Assembly (NCBI GenBank): GCA_029559475.1
Contig: JAKQBN010000006.1
Coordinates: 1-60,293 of the forward strand
DNA length: 60,293 nucleotides
Reading direction: 5' to 3'
Source of the DNA: a bacterium
GTDB taxonomy: Bacteria > UBA4055
The position numbers were made by a program, and so were the translations under genes. A model generated the notes under the pieces. That model had not been told where the DNA came from, did not search any database, and was given only the letters and a program-made list of their open reading frames with translations. Of this stretch, positions 44,251 to 53,265 are shown piece by piece (the stretch's first letter is position 1; every line of letters begins with the position of its first letter).

Positions 44251-45939
44251 ATGAAGCAGGTCAAGGATCTGGAAGAAATTCTTGAAAAAACTTCCGGTAA
44301 AGATAAATTTAAAATTCTAAATCAGCTTTCTGAGGTTTACGAAAAAATCTCGCCTCAAAAAAGCATTGATTTCGCTTTGGAAACATTAGATCATCTTCAG
44401 CATTTGAAAGGGAGTCAGAAAAAAGCCGAAGTATATATCAGGCTCGGAGACCTGTACAAACAGGTGAATGAGTACGACAGGGCGATGTCATATTATCAGA
44501 CTGCCCTTGAGCTGTCAAAATCTGCAAAGAACGATAAAAAGAGAGCTGAATTCTTAAACAGCATCGGGGAAGTTTCTTTCAGGCTGACCAATTATGACCA
44601 GGCGCTTGAATATTATCTCAAATCTCTAAAGATCAGAGAAGAGATCCACGATAAAAAGGGAATAGCAGATTCGCTAAATACAGTAGGCAATATATATTTT
44701 CAACTCAAAAATTACAGCCAAGCCCTTGATTACTATCAGCATTCATTAAAAATAAGGCTTGAGCTGCAGGATGAGATCGCCATCGCCAAATCCTACAACA
44801 ATCTCGGGAACATGTATTCGATGATCAAGGATTATCAGAAAGCGCTCGATTATTATTACGATGCGATAAAGCTCTACGATAAAGGGGGCGAAGAAAAACT
44901 GAGATCATCTGTATATAACAACATAGGAATTATCTACAGGGAAAAAGGCGATCTGAAAAAAGCGGAAGAAAGTTTCGGGATAGCTTTGAAAATATCTAAA
45001 GAGCTTGGTCTTGTATATAATCACGCGAATACTTCGAACGAGGCTGCCAGAACTTATCTTGAGATGAAAAAGTACGAAGAAGCGGAAAAACACCTAAATT
45101 CAGCTCTTTCCGAAGCAAAAAAACTCAACGCGAGGAACGTTGTACAGGAGAGCTATCAGATATTTTCTGAACTTTATTACGCCAAAAAGGATTTTAAGAA
45201 CGCTTATGAATACTCCAAGCAGTTCGCTGACCTGAAGGATTCGATTTACGGCGAGCTTTCCGGAAAAATCGCAGAGATACAGTCCAAATATATAGCTGAG
45301 CAGAAAGAAAAAGAAGCCGAGATTTACAGGCTGAAGAACGTTGAAATGGCAAAATATATTAAAGATCTTCAGAAAGCGAACGACATAATCAAAAAAAAGA
45401 ATAAAGAACTTACTGACGCTTACATGAAACTGGACCTTCTTGCCAGGACGGATCCTCTTACAAGGCTTTCCAACAGAAGGGACATTTTGGATAAGATCAA
45501 ATATGAAGCTCTGAAATTCGAAAGAAGCGGAGAAAAGTTCGTTATAGTTATATCGGATATTGACAATTTCAAGACTTTTAATGACAGCTATGGTCACGAT
45601 TGCGGAGATTTCGTTCTTGTAAATCTCGCAAATCTTATGAGATCGGTTCTCAGAAAGCAGGACTGCATCGGCAGGTGGGGAGGAGAGGAATTTATTTTTC
45701 TTATGCCTAAAACGGATTTCGAAGGCGGTACTATGGTCGCAGAAAAAATAAGGAAGAAAATAGAGTCCGAAACGTTCTATTACAGGGATATAAAGCTTAA
45801 TATCACTATGACTTTCGGTGTTAATGTTTACGATTCGATAATAGACATAGATTACTGTATCAATAAAGCCGATGAGGCTTTGTATCACGGAAAGTACAAA
45901 GGAAAGAACTGCGTTGTCAGATCTGACGAGATAAGCTAG
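44251..45939 (+). CDS. Cytosolic TPR diguanylate cyclase
   Basis: This 562-residue protein has no signal peptide or membrane helix. About eight TPR units fill residues 20-340. A coiled coil (about 345-395) links them to a GGDEF domain that makes cyclic di-GMP. The active site is GGEEF at residues 477-481. The inhibitory site RKQD (468-471), five residues before it, is intact, so product feedback is likely. The TPR region probably senses a protein or peptide partner. The coiled-coil linker has the same RLKNVE-type text as the neighbouring histidine kinase. The gene follows the lipoprotein gene after 30 bases with a GGGGG-like site. Confidence 0.92.
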   Translation: MKQVKDLEEILEKTSGKDKFKILNQLSEVYEKISPQKSIDFALETLDHLQHLKGSQKKAEVYIRLGDLYKQVNEYDRAMSYYQTALELSKSAKNDKKRAEFLNSIGEVSFRLTNYDQALEYYLKSLKIREEIHDKKGIADSLNTVGNIYFQLKNYSQALDYYQHSLKIRLELQDEIAIAKSYNNLGNMYSMIKDYQKALDYYYDAIKLYDKGGEEKLRSSVYNNIGIIYREKGDLKKAEESFGIALKISKELGLVYNHANTSNEAARTYLEMKKYEEAEKHLNSALSEAKKLNARNVVQESYQIFSELYYAKKDFKNAYEYSKQFADLKDSIYGELSGKIAEIQSKYIAEQKEKEAEIYRLKNVEMAKYIKDLQKANDIIKKKNKELTDAYMKLDLLARTDPLTRLSNRRDILDKIKYEALKFERSGEKFVIVISDIDNFKTFNDSYGHDCGDFVLVNLANLMRSVLRKQDCIGRWGGEEFIFLMPKTDFEGGTMVAEKIRKKIESETFYYRDIKLNITMTFGVNVYDSIIDIDYCINKADEALYHGKYKGKNCVVRSDEIS

Positions 45940-45953
45940 GGTTATAAATCATT

Positions 45954-48203
45954 ATGAAAACAAATCAGGCATTACAGGAATTAATTTCCGATGGTTCTAT
46001 CAAAGACCTTGAGAAAAAATATAGATCAGATCTTAAAAGCGCAAAAGAAAAGAACAGGCTCGACGCATATTTAGGTCTAGGCAGTCTCTATTGCGAATCG
46101 AAAAAATTTCATGAAGCCGAAGTAAATCTTAGTAAAGCACTCGAGATATCTGAAGGTTCTAAAAGACGCGATTCAAAACTTTCAATGATCTATAAGAACC
46201 TGGGGTATGTAAATCTGAAGACCTTAAAGTTCCAGAAAGCCGAAGAATACCTTCTGAAAGCTCTTGAAATGACCCCCGAAAAAAACAAAAGAGTCCGTTC
46301 TTTTATATACGACGCACTGGGTGAAGTTTTTACGAAGTCAATGAAAGTTCAGAAAGGTCTCGAATACTACAACAAAGCTCTTGATATAAGAAAAGAACTC
46401 TCATTCTGGAAGGGAGTTTCCGAGACGCTTAACAAGATCGGTGTTAATTATTATTACCAGTCAGATTATGATAACTCGATAAAATTCGTACTCGAAGCGT
46501 TAAAGATCCGGGAAGAAAGAAGAGAGAACAGGGAATCTGTGGCTGCCTGTCTGAACAATCTATGTTTATCGTATTATCACAAAGGCGATTACCCGAAAGC
46601 TCTGGAAGCAGGAAATAAAGCCTTAAAGATCTTTGAAAAATCGGAAAATTCCGAGACTCTTGGAGCTTTGTACAATAATCTTGGACTTGTCAGTTTCGAG
46701 ATGTCCCAGTTCCCCGAAGCTCTTGAGTATCAGTTCAAGGCGTTAAAGATCAAAGAAAAAGCAGGAACAAAGGCGGCTTTGGCAAATTCATACAGTAATA
46801 TCGGCATGATATTTACCAGGCTTTTTAATCTGGAAAAAGCCCTCGAATACGCAACAAAAGCTCTGAATCTGAGAAAAGAATTAAATGATCTTAGAAGTAT
46901 TTCGTCTTCCTACAACGAGCTCGGAAGAATATTCGACAAGCAGAATGAATTTGAAAAAGCTATTCACTATTATTCCGAATCCATAAAGATAAAAAGAGAA
47001 AATGATCTGCATTCTGGACTTGCGCAGTCTTTAGAAAATATCGGAATGGTCTTTCTGAAACTTAAGAAGTACGATGAATCAGGCGAATGTCTGTTCGAAG
47101 CAAAAAAGATCTACGAAGATCTCGGTCAGCAAAAATTCGTTACAGGGATATATAGGAACATAAGCAGCCTTTTTTTAGATGTAGGGAAATACGAAGAAGC
47201 ACTTGTTTATATTTCCAGATCGCACGATCTCGCAAAGAAATACGAACTCAAGGATAAGCTGAGAGATTCATATAAACTATTATCTGAGATCTACGGGAAA
47301 AAGGGAAATTTCAGAAAAGCTCTCGCGTATTATGTGATGTATTCGAAAATCCACGAAGAGATGATGAATTTTCAGAGGCAGCAGGATATCGGGAACATAA
47401 CGTCTAAATACGAAAATGAGAAAAAGAACCGTGAGAACGAACTTTTCAGACTCAAAAATATAGAATTAGTTAAGATCAATAAAGAGCTGAGCAGATCAAA
47501 ATCAGAACTTATAAGATCTAATTCAGCAAAAGACAAGTTTTTCAGCATCATTGCACACGATCTAAAAAATCCTTTTTCGATACTTTATACTACATCTGAG
47601 CTTCTTCTCACTTATTTTGAAGAGATCGATGATAAAAAAAGAAGAGAATATATCAATACGATCAATGTTTCGACAAAGCATCTATTAAAACTGATCGAAA
47701 ATCTGCTGGAATGGTCAAGGAGCCAGAGCGGACTTAAGCAGTTCAATCCTGTGAATTTTGACCCCTCAGAAATAATCGAAGGCACGATAGAACTTATAAA
47801 ACCCAGCGCTGATCTTAAGCAGATCGAACTGAAGGTTTCTGTCACTCCTGATACGGTTGTAAATGCCGATAAGAACATGATAAAAACAGTTATGAGAAAC
47901 CTTATCACGAATGCGGTAAAATTTACTAAGACAGGCGGGCAGATCTCGGTCAACTCAGGAATATCAAAAGGCTGTTTTTTCTTTACGGTCGAGGATAACG
48001 GCGTCGGGATCAAAAAAAAAGACATACCAAAATTATTTGCGATCGATAAGCATTTCGCCACTAACGGAACTTCTAACGAAAAAGGTACAGGTCTCGGACT
48101 TTTACTTTGTAAAGAATTTATCGATAAACATAAAGGCAGAATGATAGTCGAAAGCAGTTATAGAAAAGGAAGCATGTTCGGTTTCGAGATCCCTGTCAAA
48201 TGA
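45954..48203 (+). CDS. Cytosolic TPR histidine kinase
   Basis: This 749-residue protein has no membrane helix. Roughly eleven TPR units fill residues 1-470. A coiled coil with RLKNIELVKINKEL follows, then a HisKA domain with phospho-accepting His535 (IIAHDLKNPF) and an HATPase domain with NLITNAVKFT, DNGVGI and GTGLGLLL. It lacks a receiver domain, and no response regulator gene is adjacent. It starts 15 bases after the diguanylate cyclase stop, so both are co-transcribed. The linker they share shows common descent of the sensor part. Confidence 0.92.
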   Translation: MKTNQALQELISDGSIKDLEKKYRSDLKSAKEKNRLDAYLGLGSLYCESKKFHEAEVNLSKALEISEGSKRRDSKLSMIYKNLGYVNLKTLKFQKAEEYLLKALEMTPEKNKRVRSFIYDALGEVFTKSMKVQKGLEYYNKALDIRKELSFWKGVSETLNKIGVNYYYQSDYDNSIKFVLEALKIREERRENRESVAACLNNLCLSYYHKGDYPKALEAGNKALKIFEKSENSETLGALYNNLGLVSFEMSQFPEALEYQFKALKIKEKAGTKAALANSYSNIGMIFTRLFNLEKALEYATKALNLRKELNDLRSISSSYNELGRIFDKQNEFEKAIHYYSESIKIKRENDLHSGLAQSLENIGMVFLKLKKYDESGECLFEAKKIYEDLGQQKFVTGIYRNISSLFLDVGKYEEALVYISRSHDLAKKYELKDKLRDSYKLLSEIYGKKGNFRKALAYYVMYSKIHEEMMNFQRQQDIGNITSKYENEKKNRENELFRLKNIELVKINKELSRSKSELIRSNSAKDKFFSIIAHDLKNPFSILYTTSELLLTYFEEIDDKKRREYINTINVSTKHLLKLIENLLEWSRSQSGLKQFNPVNFDPSEIIEGTIELIKPSADLKQIELKVSVTPDTVVNADKNMIKTVMRNLITNAVKFTKTGGQISVNSGISKGCFFFTVEDNGVGIKKKDIPKLFAIDKHFATNGTSNEKGTGLGLLLCKEFIDKHKGRMIVESSYRKGSMFGFEIPVK

Positions 48204-48205
48204 TC

Positions 48206-48934
48206 TTATTTACCAGCTCCGGCATCTGTCTGACCTTCTTTCTTTTCAGGTTCAGGAGCTTTTTTAGGTGCAGGTTTAGCCTTGTCGTCAGTAACAAAAT
48301 CTCCAAGCCCTTCATGAGACTTTACGGCATCAAATCCTGTTTTTGCACCCTGCAACTGTTTCTCTTTCTGTTTCGTCATAAATTCAACCGGGGTTTTTAC
48401 TGTCTCGGTTAAATAGTTAGCGAAATTCTGGAAAAGATATCCTGTTCCTTCCCCAAGGAAAGCATAGGTCAGACCGTAACTGACAGGCGCGATCCACTTT
48501 TCATGTTTCTTGGGATCTTCAGGAACCGCTGCGGACTTGTTATCCTTTGCTTTCTTGATCGCAGGATGCGAATAGATCAGTCCGAATATTATCGAAAATA
48601 TCATTATAGTTTTGATCCCCGCGAATACATAAGTCATAACTATTCCTGTAGTCTTAGGGACTTTCTTTCCAAACTCGATTATCCTGTTGCTCGCTATAGC
48701 GTTGTATATCAAATAAAGTACAATAGCCACTGCAACATATCCAGCGCAAATAGCAAGCGATTCGCTGTCTGTGATCATTAAGAATATTTTCGACGCAGGA
48801 TGGTAAAGAGCACCTGAAAGCCTTACGATGATAAAAAATGCTATCACAAAGTTAAGATCTTCTGTGCAGCCTTTGGTTCTGGATCTTGTCAGAGCCACGA
48901 TTATCATTATCATAAGTATCAGATCAAATATCAT
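48206..48934 (-). CDS. CvpA-like integral membrane protein
   Basis: This 242-residue minus-strand protein has four hydrophobic helices (about residues 1-20, 28-48, 60-85 and 95-125), the topology and length of the CvpA family, linked in other bacteria to envelope stress and colicin V release. The C-terminal ~90 residues are charged and end in a Pro/Lys/Glu/Ala-rich disordered tail. No catalytic motif is seen. AAAGGA precedes the ATG. It ends 2 bases from the convergent kinase gene, with no room for separate terminators. Confidence 0.55.
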   Translation of the reverse strand: MIFDLILMIMIIVALTRSRTKGCTEDLNFVIAFFIIVRLSGALYHPASKIFLMITDSESLAICAGYVAVAIVLYLIYNAIASNRIIEFGKKVPKTTGIVMTYVFAGIKTIMIFSIIFGLIYSHPAIKKAKDNKSAAVPEDPKKHEKWIAPVSYGLTYAFLGEGTGYLFQNFANYLTETVKTPVEFMTKQKEKQLQGAKTGFDAVKSHEGLGDFVTDDKAKPAPKKAPEPEKKEGQTDAGAGK

Positions 48935-48981
48935 TTTAATAATCCTTTAATTTATTTGTGATTTAATTATCAGCACTATTA

Positions 48982-49010
48982 AAATTATAATACTTTTGGC
49001 GCGATGTCAA
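48982..49010 (-). promoter_or_regulatory. Predicted promoter of the CvpA-like gene
   Basis: On the minus strand a perfect TTGACA (49005-49010) is followed after 15 bases by TATAAT (48984-48989), or after 17 bases by TAATTT (48982-48987). The latter spacing and box match the OmpA promoter at 32276. Confidence 0.5.
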
Positions 49011-49027
49011 GAAGGGAATTTTTTATT

Positions 49028-49465
49028 TTACCGTTCAAGGATGAATGTCGCCGGGCCGTTGTTTATCAAACTTATCTCCATGTGAGCGCCGAAAACACCT
49101 TCCGCGATTTTAAGGCCGGTTTTCTTTAATTGAACGATAAACTCATTATATAAAGGTTCAGACATTTCCGGAGGGGCAGATTCTGAAAATCCGGGCCTTC
49201 TTCCTCTTGAAGTGTCCGCGTACAGAGTGAACTGGGAAACAGCCGCTATTTCTCCGCCGATGTCTTTAACGGACATATTCATTTTACCTGCGCTGTCTTC
49301 AAAGATCCTGAGATTTATAATTTTTTCAATAAAGTAAGGTATCATTTCAGCAGAATCTCCGGTTCTGATACCAATAAAGAGAAGAAGCCCTTTTCCGGAA
49401 CATGAATGGAGTTTTCCGCCTATAACTATTTTTACTTCATCAGTTCTCTGTATCAGTATTTTCAT
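49028..49465 (-). CDS. dtd: D-aminoacyl-tRNA deacylase
   Basis: This 145-residue protein has the DTD hallmarks. The SQFTLYADTSRGRRPGF loop carries the conserved SQFTL motif. The C-terminal NNGPATF is the GP motif that excludes L-amino acids. It removes D-amino acids (and glycine) mischarged on tRNA. It lies on the minus strand, divergent from the flavin reductase-like gene. Confidence 0.93.
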   Translation of the reverse strand: MKILIQRTDEVKIVIGGKLHSCSGKGLLLFIGIRTGDSAEMIPYFIEKIINLRIFEDSAGKMNMSVKDIGGEIAAVSQFTLYADTSRGRRPGFSESAPPEMSEPLYNEFIVQLKKTGLKIAEGVFGAHMEISLINNGPATFILER

Positions 49466-49537
49466 AAATTTATCCTTGCTTTTTACAGTCTGTTTTCGGA
49501 TTTTGGTAATTTAAAAAATAAAGTCGGAGTTGTAAAC

Positions 49538-50068
49538 ATGAAAAGACAGGTGATCAGCGAGAAAATGTTCAACACAGATATTTTTAAGCTTTGGAAAGAC
49601 GACTGGCTTCTGCTAACTTCTGGAGATTACCCGAAAGGTAAATTCAACTGCATGACAGTTGCATGGGGAAGTATCGGAGTAATGTGGAACAGACCTTTTG
49701 TTCAGGTTGTTGTAAGGCCGACCAGATATACATTTGAATTTATGGAAAAATACGGCACATTTACCTTATCTGCTTTTTCAGAGAAATACAAGGAAGATCT
49801 TTCATATCTGGGAAGCAGAAGCGGAAGAAATGAGGATAAACTAAAAAAAACTAAGTTGACTCCCGCCGCTTCAGAAAAAGCTGATTCTCCCTGTTATGAG
49901 GAGGCCGAACTTGTCATTGAGTGCAGAAAGATCTATGCATCCGAATTCAGACCGTCAGAGTTTCTTGATCCGTCTATAATTAAAAACTATCAGGAAAATG
50001 ATTACCATAAAGTTTATTTTGGCGAAGTACTGCTTATTTCAGGCACTGACAGCTATATGTCTAAATAA
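49538..50068 (+). CDS. Flavin reductase-like (FMN-binding split-barrel) protein
   Basis: This 176-residue protein has MTVAWGSIGVMWNRPFVQVVVRP, a typical FMN-binding core segment of the flavin reductase-like/flavoredoxin family, and then a TFTLSAFSE strand. It is probably a cytosolic FMN-dependent reductase, and the substrate is unknown. ATG 49538 with CGGAG 8 bases upstream is preferred. The frame stays open 132 bases further up but would overlap dtd on the other strand. Confidence 0.8.
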   Translation: MKRQVISEKMFNTDIFKLWKDDWLLLTSGDYPKGKFNCMTVAWGSIGVMWNRPFVQVVVRPTRYTFEFMEKYGTFTLSAFSEKYKEDLSYLGSRSGRNEDKLKKTKLTPAASEKADSPCYEEAELVIECRKIYASEFRPSEFLDPSIIKNYQENDYHKVYFGEVLLISGTDSYMSK

Positions 50069-50101
50069 GACAGAAGAACATAAACCTCTGTATATTTGAC
50101 C

Positions 50102-50130
50102 TTGACTTAATTCTAATTTTTGATTATTTT
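50102..50130 (+). promoter_or_regulatory. Predicted guaB promoter
   Basis: TTGACT (50102-50107) and TATTTT (50125-50130) have a 17-base spacer. The start site would be near 50137, leaving a leader of about 120 bases that holds a short reading frame and a hairpin. Confidence 0.55.
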
Positions 50131-50168
50131 TGCTACTTCATTAAATGGAAATCAATTATTGAGCGTAA

Positions 50169-50243
50169 ATGTCAGAAGAAATTAAGAATATTCAGGATCA
50201 AATAGCAGGAAAAACCGCCGCACTGACGGCGGTTTTTGCTTAA
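50169..50243 (+). CDS. Possible 24-codon leader peptide upstream of guaB
   Basis: An ATG at 50169 opens 24 codons that run straight through the hairpin at 50210-50237 and stop with TAA at 50241, 14 bases before guaB. The peptide begins MSEEIKNIQDQIAGK and ends in an Ala-rich stretch. A weak GAGCG lies 5 bases before the ATG. Expression is not shown. No run of one regulatory amino acid is evident apart from five Ala residues. Confidence 0.3.
   Translation: MSEEIKNIQDQIAGKTAALTAVFA
50210..50237 (+). terminator. Terminator-like hairpin in the guaB leader
   Basis: A perfect 11-bp stem (50210-50220 with 50227-50237) with a 6-base loop has five A residues at the foot of one arm and five T at the foot of the other. 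It sits between the predicted promoter and guaB, so it could act as an attenuator or end a short RNA. Confidence 0.65.
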
Positions 50244-50257
50244 AAAGAGAGGAGATC

Positions 50258-51712
50258 ATGGAAAAGAAAATAATGGGAATGGGACTTACGTTCGACGATG
50301 TTCTGCTGGTACCTCAGAAAAGCACAGTACTTCCGGCAAACGTTGACACAACAACCTGTCTTACAAAGAATATTATGCTTAATATTCCGATAATCTCCGC
50401 GGCTATGGATACCGTATCAGAGTATCAAATGGGTATAGCAATGGCCAGAGAAGGCGGTATTGCTGTGATCCATAAAAATATGACGCCTGAAGAACAGGCC
50501 GTTGAAGTAGATAAAGTAAAAAGGTCTGAGAGCGGTATGATCACAGATCCTGTTACTATCGGTCCTGACGCTAATCTTAGAGATGTGTTCAAGCTCATGG
50601 AAAAATTCGCGATCTCAGGTATTCCTGTTGTTGAAGACAAAAGATTAGTCGGTATAATTACTAACAGGGACATCAGATTTGAATATAAAGAGGATATTAA
50701 AGTCAGAGATATTATGACAAAATGTCCTCTTGTTACAGCAAAAGAAGGGACTTCGCTCGAGGAAGCAAAGTTCATTCTGCAGAAAAACAAGATCGAGAAA
50801 CTTCCGATAGTAGATGCGGATTATAACCTGAAGGGAATGATAACTTTTAAGGATATAAAAAAGAAAGAAAGCTTTCCGAACGCCTGCAAAGACGGGGCAG
50901 GAAGGCTAAGGGTAGCTGCTGCTATTTCTCCCAACGGAGACGATAAGAGGATCAAGCTTCTCGTTAATTCGAAAGTAGATATTATTGTTCTCGACAGCGC
51001 GCACGGACATCATGAAGCAATTGCAAAAGAGATCAAAAGAATAAAAAGCAAATATCAGGGAATAGAGATTATCGCCGGGAACATAGCAACAACCGATGGT
51101 GCCGAAGCTCTGATCAAAGCCGGAGCGGATGCCGTTAAAGTCGGTATCGGACCCGGTTCGATATGCACTACAAGGGTCGTAGCAGGGGTCGGAGTGCCTC
51201 AGATCACCGCAATTCAGAACGCGGCAATAGCCTGCAAAAAGTACGGCATACCACTTATAGCTGACGGCGGTATTAAATATTCCGGTGACATCGCAAAAGC
51301 GATCGGTATGGGCGCAGACTGTGTAATGCTCGGGTCCATGCTCGCAGGAACCGATGAAGCCCCGGGCGAAATGATACTTTTCGAAGGCAGGCAGTTTAAA
51401 TCATATAGAGGTATGGGATCTTTAGCAGCGATGAAAAAAGGTTCTGCTGACAGATATTTTCAGGTCGCAGCAGAAAAATTTGTGCCCGAAGGGATCGAAG
51501 GAAGGATACCTTACAAAGGAAGAGTCGGGAACACAATATACCAGATGGTGGGCGGATTAAGGCAGGCTATGGGATACTGCGGCGTCAAAGATATCACTGA
51601 AATGAAAGAAAGAACGAAATTCATTCAGATGACTCATGCCGGACTGATCGAAAGTCATCCTCACGATGTGCAGATAACTAGAGAAGCGCCCAATTATGAA
51701 ATTAGACACTAA
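50258..51712 (+). CDS. guaB: IMP dehydrogenase
   Basis: This 484-residue enzyme oxidises IMP to XMP, the first committed step to GTP. The core starts [11 protein letters not shown]. Two CBS domains lie at about 95-205, and the active-site loop is [15 protein letters not shown] with catalytic Cys303. [13 protein letters not shown] closes the barrel. GAGAGGAG precedes the ATG. It is followed 16 bases later by proS. Confidence 0.97.
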   Translation: MEKKIMGMGLTFDDVLLVPQKSTVLPANVDTTTCLTKNIMLNIPIISAAMDTVSEYQMGIAMAREGGIAVIHKNMTPEEQAVEVDKVKRSESGMITDPVTIGPDANLRDVFKLMEKFAISGIPVVEDKRLVGIITNRDIRFEYKEDIKVRDIMTKCPLVTAKEGTSLEEAKFILQKNKIEKLPIVDADYNLKGMITFKDIKKKESFPNACKDGAGRLRVAAAISPNGDDKRIKLLVNSKVDIIVLDSAHGHHEAIAKEIKRIKSKYQGIEIIAGNIATTDGAEALIKAGADAVKVGIGPGSICTTRVVAGVGVPQITAIQNAAIACKKYGIPLIADGGIKYSGDIAKAIGMGADCVMLGSMLAGTDEAPGEMILFEGRQFKSYRGMGSLAAMKKGSADRYFQVAAEKFVPEGIEGRIPYKGRVGNTIYQMVGGLRQAMGYCGVKDITEMKERTKFIQMTHAGLIESHPHDVQITREAPNYEIRH

Positions 51713-51728
51713 TTTTTAAGGTTAAAGA

Positions 51729-53252
51729 ATGGCAGAATTCAAGAAGACGGCGATACCCGTCACAAGAGAAGAAGATTATCCGCAGTGGTACCTTGAGGTG
51801 ATCAAAGCTGCAGAGCTTGCAGAGAACAGCGATGTAAGAGGCTGCATGGTCATAAAACCATGGGGTTATACTATATGGGAGAACATGCAGAGAGAACTTG
51901 ATCAGATGTTCAAAGACACAGGCCACACTAACGCATATTTTCCGCTGTTCATTCCGCTCGAATATCTGCAGCAGGAAGCGGATCATGTAGAAGGATTCGC
52001 GAAAGAGTGCGCGGTCGTAACGCATCACCGGCTTTCGGTGAACGCAGAGGGAAAACTTGTTCCCGACGGCCCTCTCGAATCCCCTCTCGTAGTAAGACCG
52101 ACGAGCGAAACCATAATCGGAGCATCTTACGCCAAATGGGTAAATTCATATAGAGATCTTCCCATACTGATTAACCAGTGGGCGAACGTCGTACGCTGGG
52201 AAATGCGTACCAGGCTTTTTCTGAGAACGGCCGAATTTCTGTGGCAGGAAGGGCATACGGTTCATGCGACTAAAGAAGAGGCGATGGAAGAAACATACAA
52301 GATGCTTTATGTATATAAAGATTTTGCCGAGAACGTACTCGCCATACCTGTGATCGAAGGTGAGAAAAGCGAATCGGAAAGATTCCCGGGAGCCGTATCG
52401 ACCTATTCGATCGAAGCTATGATGCAGGACAGAAAAGCGCTTCAGAGCGGAACTTCGCATTTTCTCGGCCAGAATTTCTCAACCGCATCAAAGATCAAAT
52501 TCCAGAATAAGGAAGGCAGAGAGGAATTCGCATGGACGACTTCATGGGGAGTATCAACAAGGCTGATAGGCGCTCTCGTTATGGCTCATTCGGACGATAA
52601 CGGGCTAGTTCTTCCCCCGAGGATCGCTCCTGTGCATATTGTTATTCTTCCGATCTACAAGGATGAAAAAGAGAAAGAAACGGTTTTCGGCTACATTAAT
52701 GAACTTAAAGCAAAAATAGCCGATCTCAGATTCTTTGAAAGAAAGATCATCATCCACATAGATGACAGGGACATCCGAGGCGGAGAAAAAAACTGGTACT
52801 GGATCAAAAAAGGCGTTCCGCTAAAGATCGAGATAGGCCCGAAAGATTTTGAGAAAAAATCGCTTGCCGTTGTAAAAAGAACAGACCCTGATCTGAAAAA
52901 GACATTTATACCCATGGATCAATTCGTTTTCGATCTTATCGAAACATTAAATTCAATGCAGAAATCACTTTTCGAGAAAGCTTTAAAATTTCAAATAGAG
53001 AACACGCTGACCGTTGATGATTACGATGAATTTAAAAAAGTATTCACTCCTCAAAACGAAGAAAAACCGGAGATCCACGGCTGTTTCGCAAGATCTCACT
53101 GGTGCGGTAAGAAAGAATGCGAAGAAAAGATAAAGGACGAACTTAAAGTTACCATCAGGAACATTCCTTTCTCTGAAAAAGACGAGGAAGGCAAATGCAT
53201 CTGCTGCGGGGAAAAAAGCGGAAAAAGAGTTATATTCGCCAAATCTTATTAA
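51729..53252 (+). CDS. proS: Prolyl-tRNA synthetase, archaeal/eukaryotic type
   Basis: This 507-residue class II synthetase has FPLFIPLEYL, RPTSETIIGASYAKWV, GTSHFLGQNFS and WGVSTRLIGALVMAHSDD. It lacks the editing INS domain of the bacterial type. The C-terminal zinc-binding-like domain has HWCGKKECEEK and CICCGEK, and the chain ends in Tyr (AKSY), as in this type where the terminal carboxylate enters the active site. It makes Pro-tRNA, and a Pro tRNA gene lies in this same window. Confidence 0.96.
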   Translation: MAEFKKTAIPVTREEDYPQWYLEVIKAAELAENSDVRGCMVIKPWGYTIWENMQRELDQMFKDTGHTNAYFPLFIPLEYLQQEADHVEGFAKECAVVTHHRLSVNAEGKLVPDGPLESPLVVRPTSETIIGASYAKWVNSYRDLPILINQWANVVRWEMRTRLFLRTAEFLWQEGHTVHATKEEAMEETYKMLYVYKDFAENVLAIPVIEGEKSESERFPGAVSTYSIEAMMQDRKALQSGTSHFLGQNFSTASKIKFQNKEGREEFAWTTSWGVSTRLIGALVMAHSDDNGLVLPPRIAPVHIVILPIYKDEKEKETVFGYINELKAKIADLRFFERKIIIHIDDRDIRGGEKNWYWIKKGVPLKIEIGPKDFEKKSLAVVKRTDPDLKKTFIPMDQFVFDLIETLNSMQKSLFEKALKFQIENTLTVDDYDEFKKVFTPQNEEKPEIHGCFARSHWCGKKECEEKIKDELKVTIRNIPFSEKDEEGKCICCGEKSGKRVIFAKSY

Positions 53253-53265
53253 GTAAGGATTCTGT

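Noticed and set aside
45100-45888. Open frame of 262 codons on the minus strand inside the diguanylate cyclase gene
   Set aside because: It is antisense to the GGDEF domain, with no ribosome-binding site or recognisable motif.
50131-50257. Purine riboswitch in front of guaB
   Set aside because: The conserved core of purine riboswitches was looked for and not seen. The leader has only the short frame and hairpin.
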